This document shows positions 43,023-51,404 of a stretch of 64,000 nt of DNA, one piece after another. Source of the DNA: Mycolicibacterium sp. GF69 (lineage in GTDB: Bacteria > Actinomycetota > Actinomycetes > Mycobacteriales > Mycobacteriaceae). Positions within the stretch are counted from its first letter, which is position 1. Each line of letters starts with the position of its first letter. The notes beneath the pieces were generated by a model. The model did not search any database. It was given only the letters and a program-made list of their open reading frames with translations, and was not told where the DNA came from. A program made the translations under genes and the position numbers. The DNA is taken from the NCBI RefSeq assembly GCF_003284965.1, contig NZ_QMEW01000001.1, positions 1 through 64,000 of the forward strand, given 5' to 3'.

Positions 43023-44320
43023 GCGCGGACCCCCCGACGGCGCGAGAACCGCCGGCCGGTGCGGCGTGCGCCCCCGTCGCGTGGCTGGTGGCGCACCCGG
43101 TAATCGGCGATCGCGCGGCCGTAGCTCGCCAGCAACGCGTCGACGGTGCGGTCCCAGGAGAACGTCGCGGCGTGGGCCGCCGCGGCCGGTCGCAGGCCGT
43201 CGGCGCGCTGCAGTAGATCCCCGATGGCCTGCGCCCAGTCGTCGTCGTGGTGGCCGTCGACCAGCGTCCCGGTGACCCCGTCGCGCACGGCGACGGGCAA
43301 GCCGCCGACCTTCGCGGCCACCACCGGCGTTCCGCACGCCTGGGCTTCGACCGCGACCAAACCGAAAGACTCCGAATAGCTGGGCACCGTTACCAGGTCG
43401 GCGGCCCGATACACGTTGACCAGCTCTTCGCGCGATTGCGGCGGCAAGAACGTCACCCGGTCGGCGATACCCAGATCGGCGGCGAGCGCAACCAAACCGT
43501 CGGGGGCCTGCAGTCCGCTGCCCGACGGTCCACCCGCCACCAGCACGCGTACGCCCGGCAGTTTGGCGGCCGCGCGCAGTGCGACGTCGGGTGCCTTCAG
43601 CGGCTGGATGCGTCCCACGAACGCAACGACCTGCTCGTCGGCGGCCAGCCCCAGGGCGGCGCGCGCCTTGTTCCGATCCCCCGGCGTGAACGTCTCGAGA
43701 TCGACGCCCGGGTGCACGACGTCGATCCGCACGGGATCCGCATTGTGCACCGAAACCAGTTGCTGCCCTTCGTGTTCGGTGTTGACGATCAACCGGTCCG
43801 CTTCGTCGACGACCTGCTGCTCACCGACCGCGCGCAGCGGGGGCTCCGGTGAGTCGCCGTCGGCGAGCGCGGCGTTCTTGACCGCGGCCAACGTATGCGC
43901 GGTGTGCACCAGCGGCACTGCCCACCGGTCGCGGGCCAGCCAGCCGACCTGACCGGAAAGCCAGTAGTGCGAATGGACGATGTCGTAGTAGCCCGGTTCG
44001 TGCGTCGCTTCCGCGCGCAGCACCCCCGCGGTGAACGCGCACAGCTGAGTGGGCAGGTCGTATTTGTCGAGCCCCTCGAACGGCCCGGCCACCACGTTGC
44101 GCACGAGCACACCCGGGGCGACATGCACAGTCGGCGCGTCGGCCGACGAGGTCGCGCGGGTGAAGATCTCCACCTCGACGCCCCGGCGAGCCATCTGCAG
44201 GGCCGTTTGCAGCACGTAGACGTTCATGCCGCCGGCGTCGCCCATACCAGGTTGGGCCAGGGGGGACGTGTGCACCGACAGCACGGCGACGCGGCGGGGC
44301 ACATCCGTGGCTAGGCGCAC
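43019..44320 (-). CDS. mshA: D-inositol-3-phosphate glycosyltransferase (mycothiol synthesis)
   Basis: This 433-residue GT4 enzyme joins UDP-GlcNAc to inositol-3-phosphate, the first step of mycothiol biosynthesis. Landmarks are [80 protein letters not shown], and the E-x7-E motif in [20 protein letters not shown]. The GTG at 44320 is used. An in-frame start at 44410 would add 30 weakly conserved residues. It is transcribed away from an inserted vapBC pair. In M. tuberculosis the next gene upstream is the ROK regulator Rv0485. Confidence 0.95.
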   Translation of the reverse strand: MRLATDVPRRVAVLSVHTSPLAQPGMGDAGGMNVYVLQTALQMARRGVEVEIFTRATSSADAPTVHVAPGVLVRNVVAGPFEGLDKYDLPTQLCAFTAGVLRAEATHEPGYYDIVHSHYWLSGQVGWLARDRWAVPLVHTAHTLAAVKNAALADGDSPEPPLRAVGEQQVVDEADRLIVNTEHEGQQLVSVHNADPVRIDVVHPGVDLETFTPGDRNKARAALGLAADEQVVAFVGRIQPLKAPDVALRAAAKLPGVRVLVAGGPSGSGLQAPDGLVALAADLGIADRVTFLPPQSREELVNVYRAADLVTVPSYSESFGLVAVEAQACGTPVVAAKVGGLPVAVRDGVTGTLVDGHHDDDWAQAIGDLLQRADGLRPAAAAHAATFSWDRTVDALLASYGRAIADYRVRHQPRDGGARRTGRRFSRRRGVRA

Positions 44321-44418
44321 AAAGACATGTCTACACCGCGATAACCCGACGCTTCCAAGTGCGGTGGGCCCGCCGACCGGTTGAACACGCGTATGCGTGA
44401 TCTTCCGCACGTTGATGC

Positions 44419-44424
44419 TAATAT
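44419..44424 (+). promoter_or_regulatory. vapB -10 box
   Basis: TAATAT ends seven bases before the vapB ATG at 44431, predicting a leaderless vapBC transcript. Confidence 0.5.
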
Positions 44425-44430
44425 TGGCCC

Positions 44431-44661
44431 ATGCGAACGACAGTGGAGTTCGACCAGGACACCGCCAAGGCTGTCGAGCAGCTGCGTCAAGAACTCGGGA
44501 TCGGTGTCAGTCAAGCAGTGAACGAACTGATTCGTCGCGGCCTGCTGCCTCGACCCGACGCTCCGCCATACCGGCAACGCACCCGGGCCTCCGGTATCCG
44601 AATCGATGTCTCCAATGTGGCTGCGGCGCTGGAGGAACTCGAAGGCGTCGAGGCGCGCTGA
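44431..44661 (+). CDS. vapB: VapB-type antitoxin (ribbon-helix-helix)
   Basis: This 76-residue protein has the N-terminal ribbon [20 protein letters not shown], followed by a helix pair ([14 protein letters not shown]) typical of RHH DNA-binding antitoxins. The C-terminus ([20 protein letters not shown]) should wrap the toxin. Its TGA is immediately followed by the vapC GTG. It presumably represses its own promoter. The pair interrupts the mshA/ROK-regulator order known from M. tuberculosis, suggesting insertion. Confidence 0.88.
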   Translation: MRTTVEFDQDTAKAVEQLRQELGIGVSQAVNELIRRGLLPRPDAPPYRQRTRASGIRIDVSNVAAALEELEGVEAR

Positions 44662-45090
44662 GTGCTCGTCGACGCCAACGTGCTGCTGTACGCGCATGAC
44701 ACCGAGAGCCCCTTCCACGAACCGGCACGCGACTGGCTTGAGACCGCATTGAACGGCACCCGCCGGGTCGGTCTGCCATGGCTGTCACTGACGGCCTTCG
44801 TCCGCGTCGGCACCCATCCCCGGGCGCTCCGAAACCCGATGACGCCCGGTGAGGCGTGGTCTTTTGTCGAGGACTGGCTCGACGCGCCGACCACATGGAC
44901 CCCCGAGCCCGGACGAGCGCATCGGAAGATCCTCGGTCGGCTGGTGCGTGACCTGGACCTGCGAGGCAACCTCGTGTCCGACGCCATGCTGGCGGCACTG
45001 TGCATCGAGCACGGCCTCACAATGATCAGCGCGGACAGCGACTTCGCCCGCTTCACGGAGATCAGCTGGGTGAACCCGGTCGCGCGCTGA
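44662..45090 (+). CDS. vapC: VapC-type PIN-domain ribonuclease toxin
   Basis: This 142-residue PIN nuclease has the first metal-binding Asp in MLVDANVLLYAHD, a middle acidic residue in LSLTAFVRVGTHP (weak), and the C-terminal pair in GNLVSDAMLAALCIEHG and MISADSDFARF. These are predicted to bind Mg and cleave a structured RNA such as tRNA. The target is not predictable. The GTG start is adjacent to the vapB stop, and a hairpin follows. It belongs to the family of VapCs with an ArgProxy-like TATSYS-type tail only loosely. Confidence 0.88.
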   Translation: MLVDANVLLYAHDTESPFHEPARDWLETALNGTRRVGLPWLSLTAFVRVGTHPRALRNPMTPGEAWSFVEDWLDAPTTWTPEPGRAHRKILGRLVRDLDLRGNLVSDAMLAALCIEHGLTMISADSDFARFTEISWVNPVAR

Positions 45091-45094
45091 TGAC

Positions 45095-45115
45095 GGTCAT
45101 GTCCACAACATGACC
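45095..45115. terminator. Hairpin after vapC
   Basis: GGTCATGT and ACATGACC form a perfect 8-bp stem with a 5-nt loop, five bases after the vapC TGA. The 172-bp convergent gap 45091-45262 otherwise holds only a 48-codon open frame (45110-45256) with no supporting signals. Confidence 0.55.
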
Positions 45116-45262
45116 CCGGCGTTTGCAATGTCGGAATGGGTCGACCAAGCCGCCGTGGTGACCCGCCAGTTTCGCATCGAGAGCAACTTTCGTGACACCA
45201 CCGCCAAACTGACCGGCGAAATGCAGGCACTCAAAAGTGCCTGCCGGCAAGGCTGATCGCGG

Positions 45263-46564
45263 TCAGGCCGTGGCGTCGGTGCGACTGGCTCTCCGCATGG
45301 CGCCGATCGGGTCCGCGTACAGCCCGCCGAGCGAGACCACGCCCGCACCGCCCTCCTGAACGCGGTTGCCGAACGCGGTCAAGCGGATCTCCCGGGCGGG
45401 CATCACCGAACGCTGCGCGAACGCAGTTTCCACGGCGGCCATGCCCTCGGGGTACTCGGTGAAGGCCTGGCCGCCGACGACCAGATCGTCGGGGTTGAGC
45501 ATGTCGCGCAGCAGTGCCACGGCCTCGCCCAGCACCCGTGCGCGCTCGGCCAGCAGCTCCTGGGCAGGACGACCGCCCTGGCGCGCGGCCTCGAGCAGGG
45601 CCTGCATCGTCGAGCCGGGACCCTCGGGCGGAATGATGCGCGCCTTGCGTGCGGCGGTCAACACCGCTTCGTCGCTGACCGTGGACTCCAATTGGCCGGA
45701 GCCGCCGAGTAATTCGGATTGTGCGGGCAGGGCGGCGATGGTGCCGGGCCCGCTGGCCGGTGAGTGCACCCGACCGCCGATGGACAGCGCGTACCCGACG
45801 GTTTCGCGGGTGTAGACATACAGGCTCGTCGATCCGGGTGACGGTTGCCTGCGCACGCCGAGCAGGAGTTCGGCACCGGCCATCGCGTCGACGTGCGAGG
45901 CGACGGAGACCGGTAGGCCGAGCGTCTCGGCGAGCACGGGACCGACCGGCGCGTTCGACCACCCGAGCCGCGGGTGGTCCAGATGGCCGGTTGCACCGTC
46001 GACGACGCCACCGGCGGCGATGCCCACCCACAGTGGGCGGCGACGATGCCAGCGACTCAGATACCGGCGGGCGCTGCCCGCAAGCGACGCCAATGCAGCG
46101 CTCTGGGCGCCGCGCGGCGTCGGTGTCTCGACCACGTCGAGGGTGCGCCCGAACAGGTCGGTGGCCACGATGCTGGTGGTGCGGGCGCCGATGTGGATAC
46201 CCAGCGTGAGGAACGGTTCGTGGTTCACCTCGACGGGAACCCGCGGCCTGCCGATCGCGCCGGACACCGCGAGGTCAGCGCGTTCACGCAGCACACCGAC
46301 CGCGAGCAGCGCCGTGACCTGGCGGTTGACGGTCGCGATGCTCAGTCCGGTGACCTGGGCGATCACGTCGCGGGCGATGGGACCGCGCAGGCGCGCCGCA
46401 CTGAACACCGATCCGGCTGCGGCGTCGGCCACCTTCAGTGACGGCGCGACGACGCGGGTGCGGGTCTGGGCGTATCGCCCAGCCGCGGGCGCCAGCGCAC
46501 GTGTGGCGTGCTGGGTGCTGCGGACCGGGGACTTGGCGGCAAGGGTGGTGACGGGTGTACGCAT
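45263..46564 (-). CDS. ROK-family transcriptional regulator (Rv0485-like)
   Basis: This 433-residue protein has an N-terminal winged HTH (RGPIARDVIAQVTGLSIATVNRQVTALL, about residues 61-88) followed by a ROK kinase-like fold (FLTLGIHIGARTTSIVATDL, WVGIAAGGVV, DMLNPDDLVVGGQAF). The expected ROK cysteine-rich zinc motif and catalytic Asp are not evident, so it is probably a regulator rather than a sugar kinase. M. tuberculosis Rv0485 is a regulator affecting a PE/PPE pair. It is divergent from the SDR gene across 183 bp that contain a reverse TAAGTT box and a palindrome near the SDR start. Confidence 0.88.
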   Translation of the reverse strand: MRTPVTTLAAKSPVRSTQHATRALAPAAGRYAQTRTRVVAPSLKVADAAAGSVFSAARLRGPIARDVIAQVTGLSIATVNRQVTALLAVGVLRERADLAVSGAIGRPRVPVEVNHEPFLTLGIHIGARTTSIVATDLFGRTLDVVETPTPRGAQSAALASLAGSARRYLSRWHRRRPLWVGIAAGGVVDGATGHLDHPRLGWSNAPVGPVLAETLGLPVSVASHVDAMAGAELLLGVRRQPSPGSTSLYVYTRETVGYALSIGGRVHSPASGPGTIAALPAQSELLGGSGQLESTVSDEAVLTAARKARIIPPEGPGSTMQALLEAARQGGRPAQELLAERARVLGEAVALLRDMLNPDDLVVGGQAFTEYPEGMAAVETAFAQRSVMPAREIRLTAFGNRVQEGGAGVVSLGGLYADPIGAMRRASRTDATA

Positions 46565-46729
46565 GTGTCTGTCCTTCGGGGAAGTGGGCCAGCGGATCTT
46601 CGGGCCACACCTGGCGACTCAGCCGGACAGCGATGTCGTCTGGAAACAGTCAGGCGCGGCGGGGTGCGCGACAACAACACGCACGCCGCGAACAGGCCTG
46701 ACCGGACAACACACGGTGAACTTAGCACG

Positions 46730-46743
46730 CCAACTAATGTTGG
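46730..46743. promoter_or_regulatory. Palindrome over the SDR -10 box
   Basis: CCAACTAATGTTGG is a perfect 5-bp inverted repeat with a 4-bp spacer. It covers TAATGT (46735-46740), whose last T is eight bases from the SDR ATG. A repressor bound here would block the leaderless start. The neighbouring ROK regulator is a candidate. Confidence 0.5.
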
Positions 46744-46747
46744 GCAG

Positions 46748-47506
46748 ATGACGACTTCCCAGACCGACAGCCGGGTCGCGGTGGTCACCGGCGCCAGCGC
46801 CGGGATCGGTGAGGCAACGGCGAGAACCCTTGCAGCCCTGGGCTTTCACGTTGTCTGTGTGGCTCGTCGCGAGGCCCCGATCAAGGCGCTGGCCGCCGAG
46901 ATCGGGGGCACCGCAATTGTGGCGGACGTCACATCCGAGGCTGCGGTGTCGGCGCTGGCGGACGCGCTGGATCGGGTAGACGTCCTGGTCAATAACGCCG
47001 GCGGCGCGCGCGGACTGGATCCGGTCGCCGAGGCGGACGTCGAACACTGGCGCTGGATGTGGGAGTCGAACGTGCTCGGCACGCTGTTGGTGACCCGAGC
47101 GCTGCTGCCGAAGCTGATCGCGTCCGGCGACGGGTTGATCGTCACGGTCACTTCGATTGCGGCGGTCGAGATCTACGACAACGGCGGCGGGTACACCTCC
47201 GCCAAACACGCCCAGGGCGTGCTGCACCGCACACTGCGCAGCGAACTGTTCGGAAAACCGGTGCGGCTCACCGAAGTTGCGCCAGGCATGGTGAAGACGG
47301 ACTTCTCACTGAACCGGTTCGAGGGCAACGAAGAACGCGCCGCCAAGGTCTACGAAGGCGTCACCCCGCTGCTGGCCGAGGACATCGCCGAGGTGATCGG
47401 TTTCGTCGCGAGTCGACCGTCGCACGTCGACCTGGATCTCATCGTGATCCGGCCGCGCGATCAGGTCAGCGGCGCGAGCGGATCCCGGTTCAACCGCCAG
47501 ACCTAA
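46748..47506 (+). CDS. Short-chain dehydrogenase/reductase (Rv0484c-like)
   Basis: This 252-residue classical SDR has the NADP-binding loop VVTGASAGIGEATARTL, VLVNNAGGARGL, the catalytic Ser in VTVTSIAAVEIY and the YxxxK in GGYTSAKHAQGVL. All catalytic residues are present. The segment TEVAPGMVKTDFSLNRF resembles YdfG/serine-dehydrogenase-like SDRs, which act on 3-hydroxy acids. The substrate here is unknown. A TAATGT box eight bases upstream predicts a leaderless mRNA. A long inverted repeat follows the stop. Confidence 0.92.
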   Translation: MTTSQTDSRVAVVTGASAGIGEATARTLAALGFHVVCVARREAPIKALAAEIGGTAIVADVTSEAAVSALADALDRVDVLVNNAGGARGLDPVAEADVEHWRWMWESNVLGTLLVTRALLPKLIASGDGLIVTVTSIAAVEIYDNGGGYTSAKHAQGVLHRTLRSELFGKPVRLTEVAPGMVKTDFSLNRFEGNEERAAKVYEGVTPLLAEDIAEVIGFVASRPSHVDLDLIVIRPRDQVSGASGSRFNRQT

Positions 47507-47570
47507 CGCCGAGTGTGGGCTCGTGTCACGCCCAACGGCAGAAACCTGTGCGGGTAACCCACGTTCGGCG
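47507..47570. terminator. Bidirectional hairpin between SDR and L,D-transpeptidase genes
   Basis: CGCCGAGTGTGGG (47507-47519) pairs with CCCACGTTCGGCG (47558-47570) using two G-T pairs, across a 38-nt loop. It begins directly after the SDR stop and ends 8 bp before the other gene's stop. Confidence 0.6.
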
Positions 47571-47578
47571 GGGAAGGG

Positions 47579-48868
47579 TCAGCGGCCCGGGCGGCCGTCG
47601 ACCGGCTGCGGCGCACCGGACGGCGTCGCGGGCGCGGTGCTCGGAATGTCCGGGGCGCTCTGCTCCGACAACGCCGACATCGCCTTCCACTCGTCCCACG
47701 GCACGGCCCAGTCCCAGATATCGCCGTCGGCGTAGGACAGCTGAATACGGGTGCCGGTGACTTCGACGGGGTCGCCGTAGATCGCGCTGTTGAAGTACTG
47801 CTGGGCGTCGGACTCCGACAGGTTGATACACCCGTTGGTGACGTTGCTGTTGCCCTGCGAACCCAGGCTCGCCGGGTTGGCGTGGATGAACTCGCCGTTG
47901 TTGGAGATCCGCACCGCGAACCGCTCCCGGATGTTGGCGTAACCGGCCGCCGGGTTGGTCATGTAGAAGTCCTCGTACTTCTCGGTGACGACGTGGATTC
48001 CGCTGCGGGTGACGTTGCGGTCCAGGTCGCCCTCGCCGTAGCTGCACGGGAAGTCCATGACCACCGCGCCGTTGCCGTCGAGGACCTGGATCCGATGCGA
48101 CGACGCCTCGGCCTTGACGAGCTGACGGCGCCCGATCTCGAACGTCAGCGTGGCGTCCTGGGCGCCGTAGGCATCCTCGCCGAACGGCACGCCGTAGAGC
48201 TTGGCGTCGACGTGCACCTTGGTGCCCGCCGGGTAATACTCGCGGGTGCGCCAGTGCACGCGTGACCCGCCGACCTCGTCGGGCAGCCACGCCCAGCTGC
48301 CCTCCACCTGCGGATCGGTCGTGACCTTGAGCGCTTTCTCGACCGACGCCTTGTCGGCGATCGACGCGTCGAACTGGATGATGATCGGCGCCGCAACCCC
48401 CACGACCTGGCCGTCGGCCAGCTGAAACCGGCCGCTCACCTGGGCACTGGGGTCGAGTGTGGAGAACGAGCCCTCGACCGGTGCGGCCTTGCCGTCGCGG
48501 CCGACCACCGAGCCCTTCCACGTGTACTCCACGCCGTAGCCGAGCGGTTCGGTGATCGTGAATTCGGTGCGGTCGCGGTTGAGCGCGCCGGCGACCACCT
48601 TGCCGTCGGGATTGGTCAGCGTGACCCGTTGGAACCAGCCGTCGGTGACCTCAACGCCGACGGGCTCGGTCGGCGTGACATCGGTCGCGTCGTTGGCAGG
48701 CTTGAAGTTCAGCGAGGGCGCGTCGGGCGCCCCTTCGCCCGAGCCGGAGGAGCTCTCGTTATTGGTCATGCACGCGGCCAGCGCCCCTGGCGCGACAACA
48801 CCGACCGCCAGTGCGGCCAGGGCGCGCCGCCGGTTGAACTCCGGCGGCAGGAGTTCCGCGGTACTCAC
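47579..48868 (-). CDS. lprQ: L,D-transpeptidase lipoprotein (LprQ/LdtMt5-like)
   Basis: This 429-residue exported lipoprotein makes 3-3 peptidoglycan cross-links. The lipobox is ALAAC (near residue 33). Two Ig-like domains follow (about 50-245), then the YkuD catalytic domain with [14 protein letters not shown] and the nucleophile in [11 protein letters not shown]. The usual His before Gly-Cys (S/T-HGC) is replaced by Asn, as in the LdtMt5 group. The C-terminus is Pro/Ser/Ala-rich. The GTG at 48868 has reverse TACGCT nine bases upstream. It lies beside murB, another cell-wall gene. Counterpart: Rv0483. Confidence 0.93.
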   Translation of the reverse strand: MSTAELLPPEFNRRRALAALAVGVVAPGALAACMTNNESSSGSGEGAPDAPSLNFKPANDATDVTPTEPVGVEVTDGWFQRVTLTNPDGKVVAGALNRDRTEFTITEPLGYGVEYTWKGSVVGRDGKAAPVEGSFSTLDPSAQVSGRFQLADGQVVGVAAPIIIQFDASIADKASVEKALKVTTDPQVEGSWAWLPDEVGGSRVHWRTREYYPAGTKVHVDAKLYGVPFGEDAYGAQDATLTFEIGRRQLVKAEASSHRIQVLDGNGAVVMDFPCSYGEGDLDRNVTRSGIHVVTEKYEDFYMTNPAAGYANIRERFAVRISNNGEFIHANPASLGSQGNSNVTNGCINLSESDAQQYFNSAIYGDPVEVTGTRIQLSYADGDIWDWAVPWDEWKAMSALSEQSAPDIPSTAPATPSGAPQPVDGRPGR

Positions 48869-48883
48869 GTGGACCCAGCGTAC

Positions 48884-49939
48884 CTACAGCGAACACCCGA
48901 TCAGGACAGGCTCGGCTGTGAGGTCGACCCCGAATCTTGTTCGAACCCCGTCGCGTACCGTCCTGGCCAGCGCGATCACGTCGGCGGTGGTGGCGCCGCC
49001 GCGGTTGGTCAATGCCAGCGCGTGCTTGGTCGACAGCCGCACGGCGACGTCGTCACCCGGATAGCCCTTGCCGAATCCGGCCTGCTCGACGAGCCATCCC
49101 GCGGCGAGTTTGACCCCGTCGGGCGCCGGATAACTGGGTACCGGCCCGTCGACCGATGCCCGTACCCGGTCGAACTCCGCGACCGAGACAACGGGGTTAG
49201 TGAAGAACGATCCGACGCTCCAGGTGTCGTGGTCGGCCTCGTCGAGCACCATGCCCTTCCTGGACCGCAAGGCCAGCACCGCCTCGCGCACCGCGAGCGG
49301 GTCGGCGCGGGTCCCTTGTTCGGCCCCCAGGGTGGTGGCCAGTTCGCCGTAGCGCACTGGGGCGCTGCGACCGTCGACGTCCAGCGCGAACTCCACTTCG
49401 AGAACGATCGCGTCGTGCGCGTATTTGAGGACGCTGGTGCGGTAGCCGAAGCGCAGTTCCTCAGGTGCGACCCAGCCGGCTTCCCCGGTGCGACGGTCCA
49501 GCAGCCGCACCCGCCGGATCGTGTCGGCCACCTCGGCGCCGTACGCGCCGACGTTCTGCACCGGTGTGGCACCGGCCGACCCCGGGATGCCGGACAGACA
49601 CTCCAGCCCGCCGAGCCCGTGCGCCAGCGATGTGACCACGACGTCGTCCCACACCGCACCCGCCTCGGCGCGCACCACGTTGCCTTCGACGGTGATCTCG
49701 GTGTTCGCGAGGAGGATGACGGAGAGATCGGTGCGCTCGTCGGACAACACGACGTTCGAACCGCCGGCGAGGACGAGCGCGTCGTCACCGGGCCCGAGGT
49801 CGCGGACGACGTCGATCACCTTCTGCGTGGTGTCGCAGGTGATCAGCCGTCGCGCAACTCCTCCGATGCGCAGTGTGGTCAGCGGTGCGAGCGGCACCTC
49901 CACCTCGACGGAGGCACCCCCTAGTTGAGAACCGGCCAC
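48884..49939 (-). CDS. murB: UDP-N-acetylenolpyruvoylglucosamine reductase
   Basis: This 351-residue FAD enzyme reduces UDP-GlcNAc-enolpyruvate to UDP-MurNAc in peptidoglycan synthesis. The FAD-binding region includes [20 protein letters not shown] and [20 protein letters not shown]. The catalytic Ser is in [12 protein letters not shown] and the substrate region in [19 protein letters not shown]. It is a type I MurB. The GTG at 49939 is close to a reverse TACCGT box (49953-49948). The divergent gene, a DUF2505 protein, uses a -10 that overlaps it. Counterpart: Rv0482. Confidence 0.96.
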   Translation of the reverse strand: MAGSQLGGASVEVEVPLAPLTTLRIGGVARRLITCDTTQKVIDVVRDLGPGDDALVLAGGSNVVLSDERTDLSVILLANTEITVEGNVVRAEAGAVWDDVVVTSLAHGLGGLECLSGIPGSAGATPVQNVGAYGAEVADTIRRVRLLDRRTGEAGWVAPEELRFGYRTSVLKYAHDAIVLEVEFALDVDGRSAPVRYGELATTLGAEQGTRADPLAVREAVLALRSRKGMVLDEADHDTWSVGSFFTNPVVSVAEFDRVRASVDGPVPSYPAPDGVKLAAGWLVEQAGFGKGYPGDDVAVRLSTKHALALTNRGGATTADVIALARTVRDGVRTRFGVDLTAEPVLIGCSL

Positions 49940-49947
49940 GGGCGGTA

Positions 49948-49957
49948 ACGGTAGCCT
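49948..49957. promoter_or_regulatory. Overlapping divergent -10 boxes for murB and the DUF2505 gene
   Basis: Reverse TACCGT (49953 to 49948) and forward TAGCCT (49952-49957) share two bases. Both predicted starts fall at or within two bases of the GTG 49939 and ATG 49966. The two promoters should exclude one another. Confidence 0.5.
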
Positions 49958-49965
49958 GACCAGCT

Positions 49966-50472
49966 ATGCCGCGCTCATTCGACATGGCCGCCGAGTACGG
50001 GGGCACCGTCGAGCAGGTGCACCGGGCGTTCGGCGACGAACGCTACTGGCTGGCGCGGCTGACGGATTCCGGCGCCGACGACTACTCGCTGGATTCGATG
50101 GTTCTCAACGAGCAGGGTGGCATCGACGTGGTCACCACGCAGACGTTGCGGGCCGACCGGCTGCCCGGTTTGGTGAGCCAGTTCCACCGCGGCGACCTGA
50201 GCTTCGTACGCGCGGAGACCTGGAGTTCGGTGCGCGACGGGCAGGCCACCGCGACGGTCGAAGGCTCGATCCCGGGCGCTCCCGCCGGTTTGACGGGCAC
50301 CGCAGTGTTGGCCGCCGCCGGGGCCGGTTCACGGCTGGAGTTCACCGTCGAGGTCGAGGTGCGGGTGCCGCTCGTCGGCGGCAAGATCGAGAACTTCATC
50401 GGCGGTCAACTCGTCGATCTGCTGATCGCCGAACAGCGTTTCACCTCGGTGTGGATCGCCGAAAACACCTGA
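49966..50472 (+). CDS. DUF2505 protein (Rv0481c-like, START-like fold)
   Basis: This 168-residue protein matches DUF2505, a family with the helix-grip (SRPBCC-like) fold. The segments are FDMAAEYGGTVEQVHRAFGD, RYWLARLTDSGADDYSLDSM, GDLSFVRAETWSSVRDGQAT and a C-terminal helix (NFIGGQLVDLLIAEQRF). It probably binds a hydrophobic ligand, and no active-site residues are evident. A TAGCCT box nine bases upstream predicts a leaderless start. It is divergent from murB. Counterpart: Rv0481c. Confidence 0.9.
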   Translation: MPRSFDMAAEYGGTVEQVHRAFGDERYWLARLTDSGADDYSLDSMVLNEQGGIDVVTTQTLRADRLPGLVSQFHRGDLSFVRAETWSSVRDGQATATVEGSIPGAPAGLTGTAVLAAAGAGSRLEFTVEVEVRVPLVGGKIENFIGGQLVDLLIAEQRFTSVWIAENT

Positions 50473-50516
50473 GCGACACGTCAAGTGCTGCCGCCGAGAA
50501 GCGCACGCCCGAGACC

Positions 50517-50522
50517 TACACT
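50517..50522 (+). promoter_or_regulatory. -10 box of the methyltransferase-like gene
   Basis: TACACT ends exactly seven bases before the ATG at 50529, predicting a leaderless transcript. Confidence 0.5.
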
Positions 50523-50528
50523 CGGGCC

Positions 50529-51311
50529 ATGAGCGGGCCTATCGGTCAGCTGACCCGCGGCACCACCGGCTACAACCGGCTGCGCCGCAGCGATCGCTGG
50601 CTCGTGCACGCGCCGCGCGTGCGCGCAGCGCTGGGATCTGCGGCGGATCCACTCGTCGTCGACCTCGGCTTCGGCGCATTACCGGTGACCACCCTGGAAC
50701 TCGCGGCCCGGCTACGGGTGGTGCGCGACGACATCCGTGTCGTCGGGCTCGAGATCGACCCCGACCGCGTGCAGACGGCGCAGGTCGCCGGTACCGGCGC
50801 CGTCGAGTTCGGCCTCGGCGGTTTCGAGCTGGCCGGGATGCGCCCGGTGCTGGTGCGGGCTTTCAACGTGCTGCGCCAGTACCCCGTCGAGGCCGTCGCG
50901 GAGGCTTGGGCGACGATGCAGCGGCAGTTGGCGCCCGGCGGTTTGATCGTCGACGGCACCTGCGACGAACTGGGGCGGCGATGCTGCTGGGTGCTGCTGG
51001 ACGCCGACGGACCGGTGAGTCTGACGCTGGCCTGCGACCCGTTCGGGATCGAGCGTCCCTCCGATCTCGCGGAACGGTTGCCGAAAGTGCTGATCCACCA
51101 CAACGTCGACGGCCAACCGATCCACACGCTGCTGACGGCCGCCGACGGGGCGTGGGCCAGCGTCGCGGGCCAGGGCGTATTCGGGCCGCGGGTGAGGTGG
51201 CGGGCAATGCTGGAGATGTTGCGGGACAGCGGTTTTCCCGTCGCGCCCGCCCGACGCAGGATGCGCGACGGAGTCTTGACCATGCCCTGGCCTAGCGTCG
51301 CGCCGATCTGA
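50529..51311 (+). CDS. Class I SAM methyltransferase-like protein
   Basis: This 260-residue protein has a Rossmann start PLVVDLGFGALPVTTLELAA (motif I, near residues 39-58) and VVGLEIDPDRVQTAQ, the usual acidic ribose-binding position. The segments EAWATMQRQLAPGGLIVDGT and FGPRVRWRAMLEMLRDSGFP follow. The glycine motif DLGFGALP is a variant of DxGxGxG. The acceptor is unknown. The predicted leaderless ATG lies 57 bp after the DUF2505 gene. A repeat hairpin follows its stop. I cannot assign a clear M. tuberculosis counterpart. Confidence 0.78.
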   Translation: MSGPIGQLTRGTTGYNRLRRSDRWLVHAPRVRAALGSAADPLVVDLGFGALPVTTLELAARLRVVRDDIRVVGLEIDPDRVQTAQVAGTGAVEFGLGGFELAGMRPVLVRAFNVLRQYPVEAVAEAWATMQRQLAPGGLIVDGTCDELGRRCCWVLLDADGPVSLTLACDPFGIERPSDLAERLPKVLIHHNVDGQPIHTLLTAADGAWASVAGQGVFGPRVRWRAMLEMLRDSGFPVAPARRRMRDGVLTMPWPSVAPI

Positions 51312-51323
51312 CCACGAACCCGA

Positions 51324-51373
51324 CGAGACTGCGGTTTCTGATGCGGAACGTCGCATTTCAGGTCAGAAACCGC
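51324..51373. repeat. Dispersed hairpin element, copy 1
   Basis: The 18-nt sequence CGAGACTGCGGTTTCTGA (51324-51341) is identical to one at 62437-62454. Here GCGGTTTCTGA (51331-51341) pairs perfectly with TCAGAAACCGC (51363-51373), enclosing a smaller TGCG/CGCA stem. It lies in the 93-bp gap between two + strand genes and may end transcription. Confidence 0.75.
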
Positions 51374-51391
51374 CGTTTCGGCGCAAACCCG

Positions 51392-51397
51392 TAACCT
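51392..51397 (+). promoter_or_regulatory. -10 box of the nitrilase gene
   Basis: TAACCT ends eight bases before the ATG at 51405, predicting a leaderless start immediately after the repeat hairpin. Confidence 0.5.
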
Positions 51398-51404
51398 GGG
51401 CCGT

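Noticed and set aside
45110-45256. A 48-codon open frame after vapC
   Set aside because: It starts inside the vapC hairpin, has no ribosome-binding site or promoter, and its peptide matches nothing I know. It could be a remnant, but I cannot support it.
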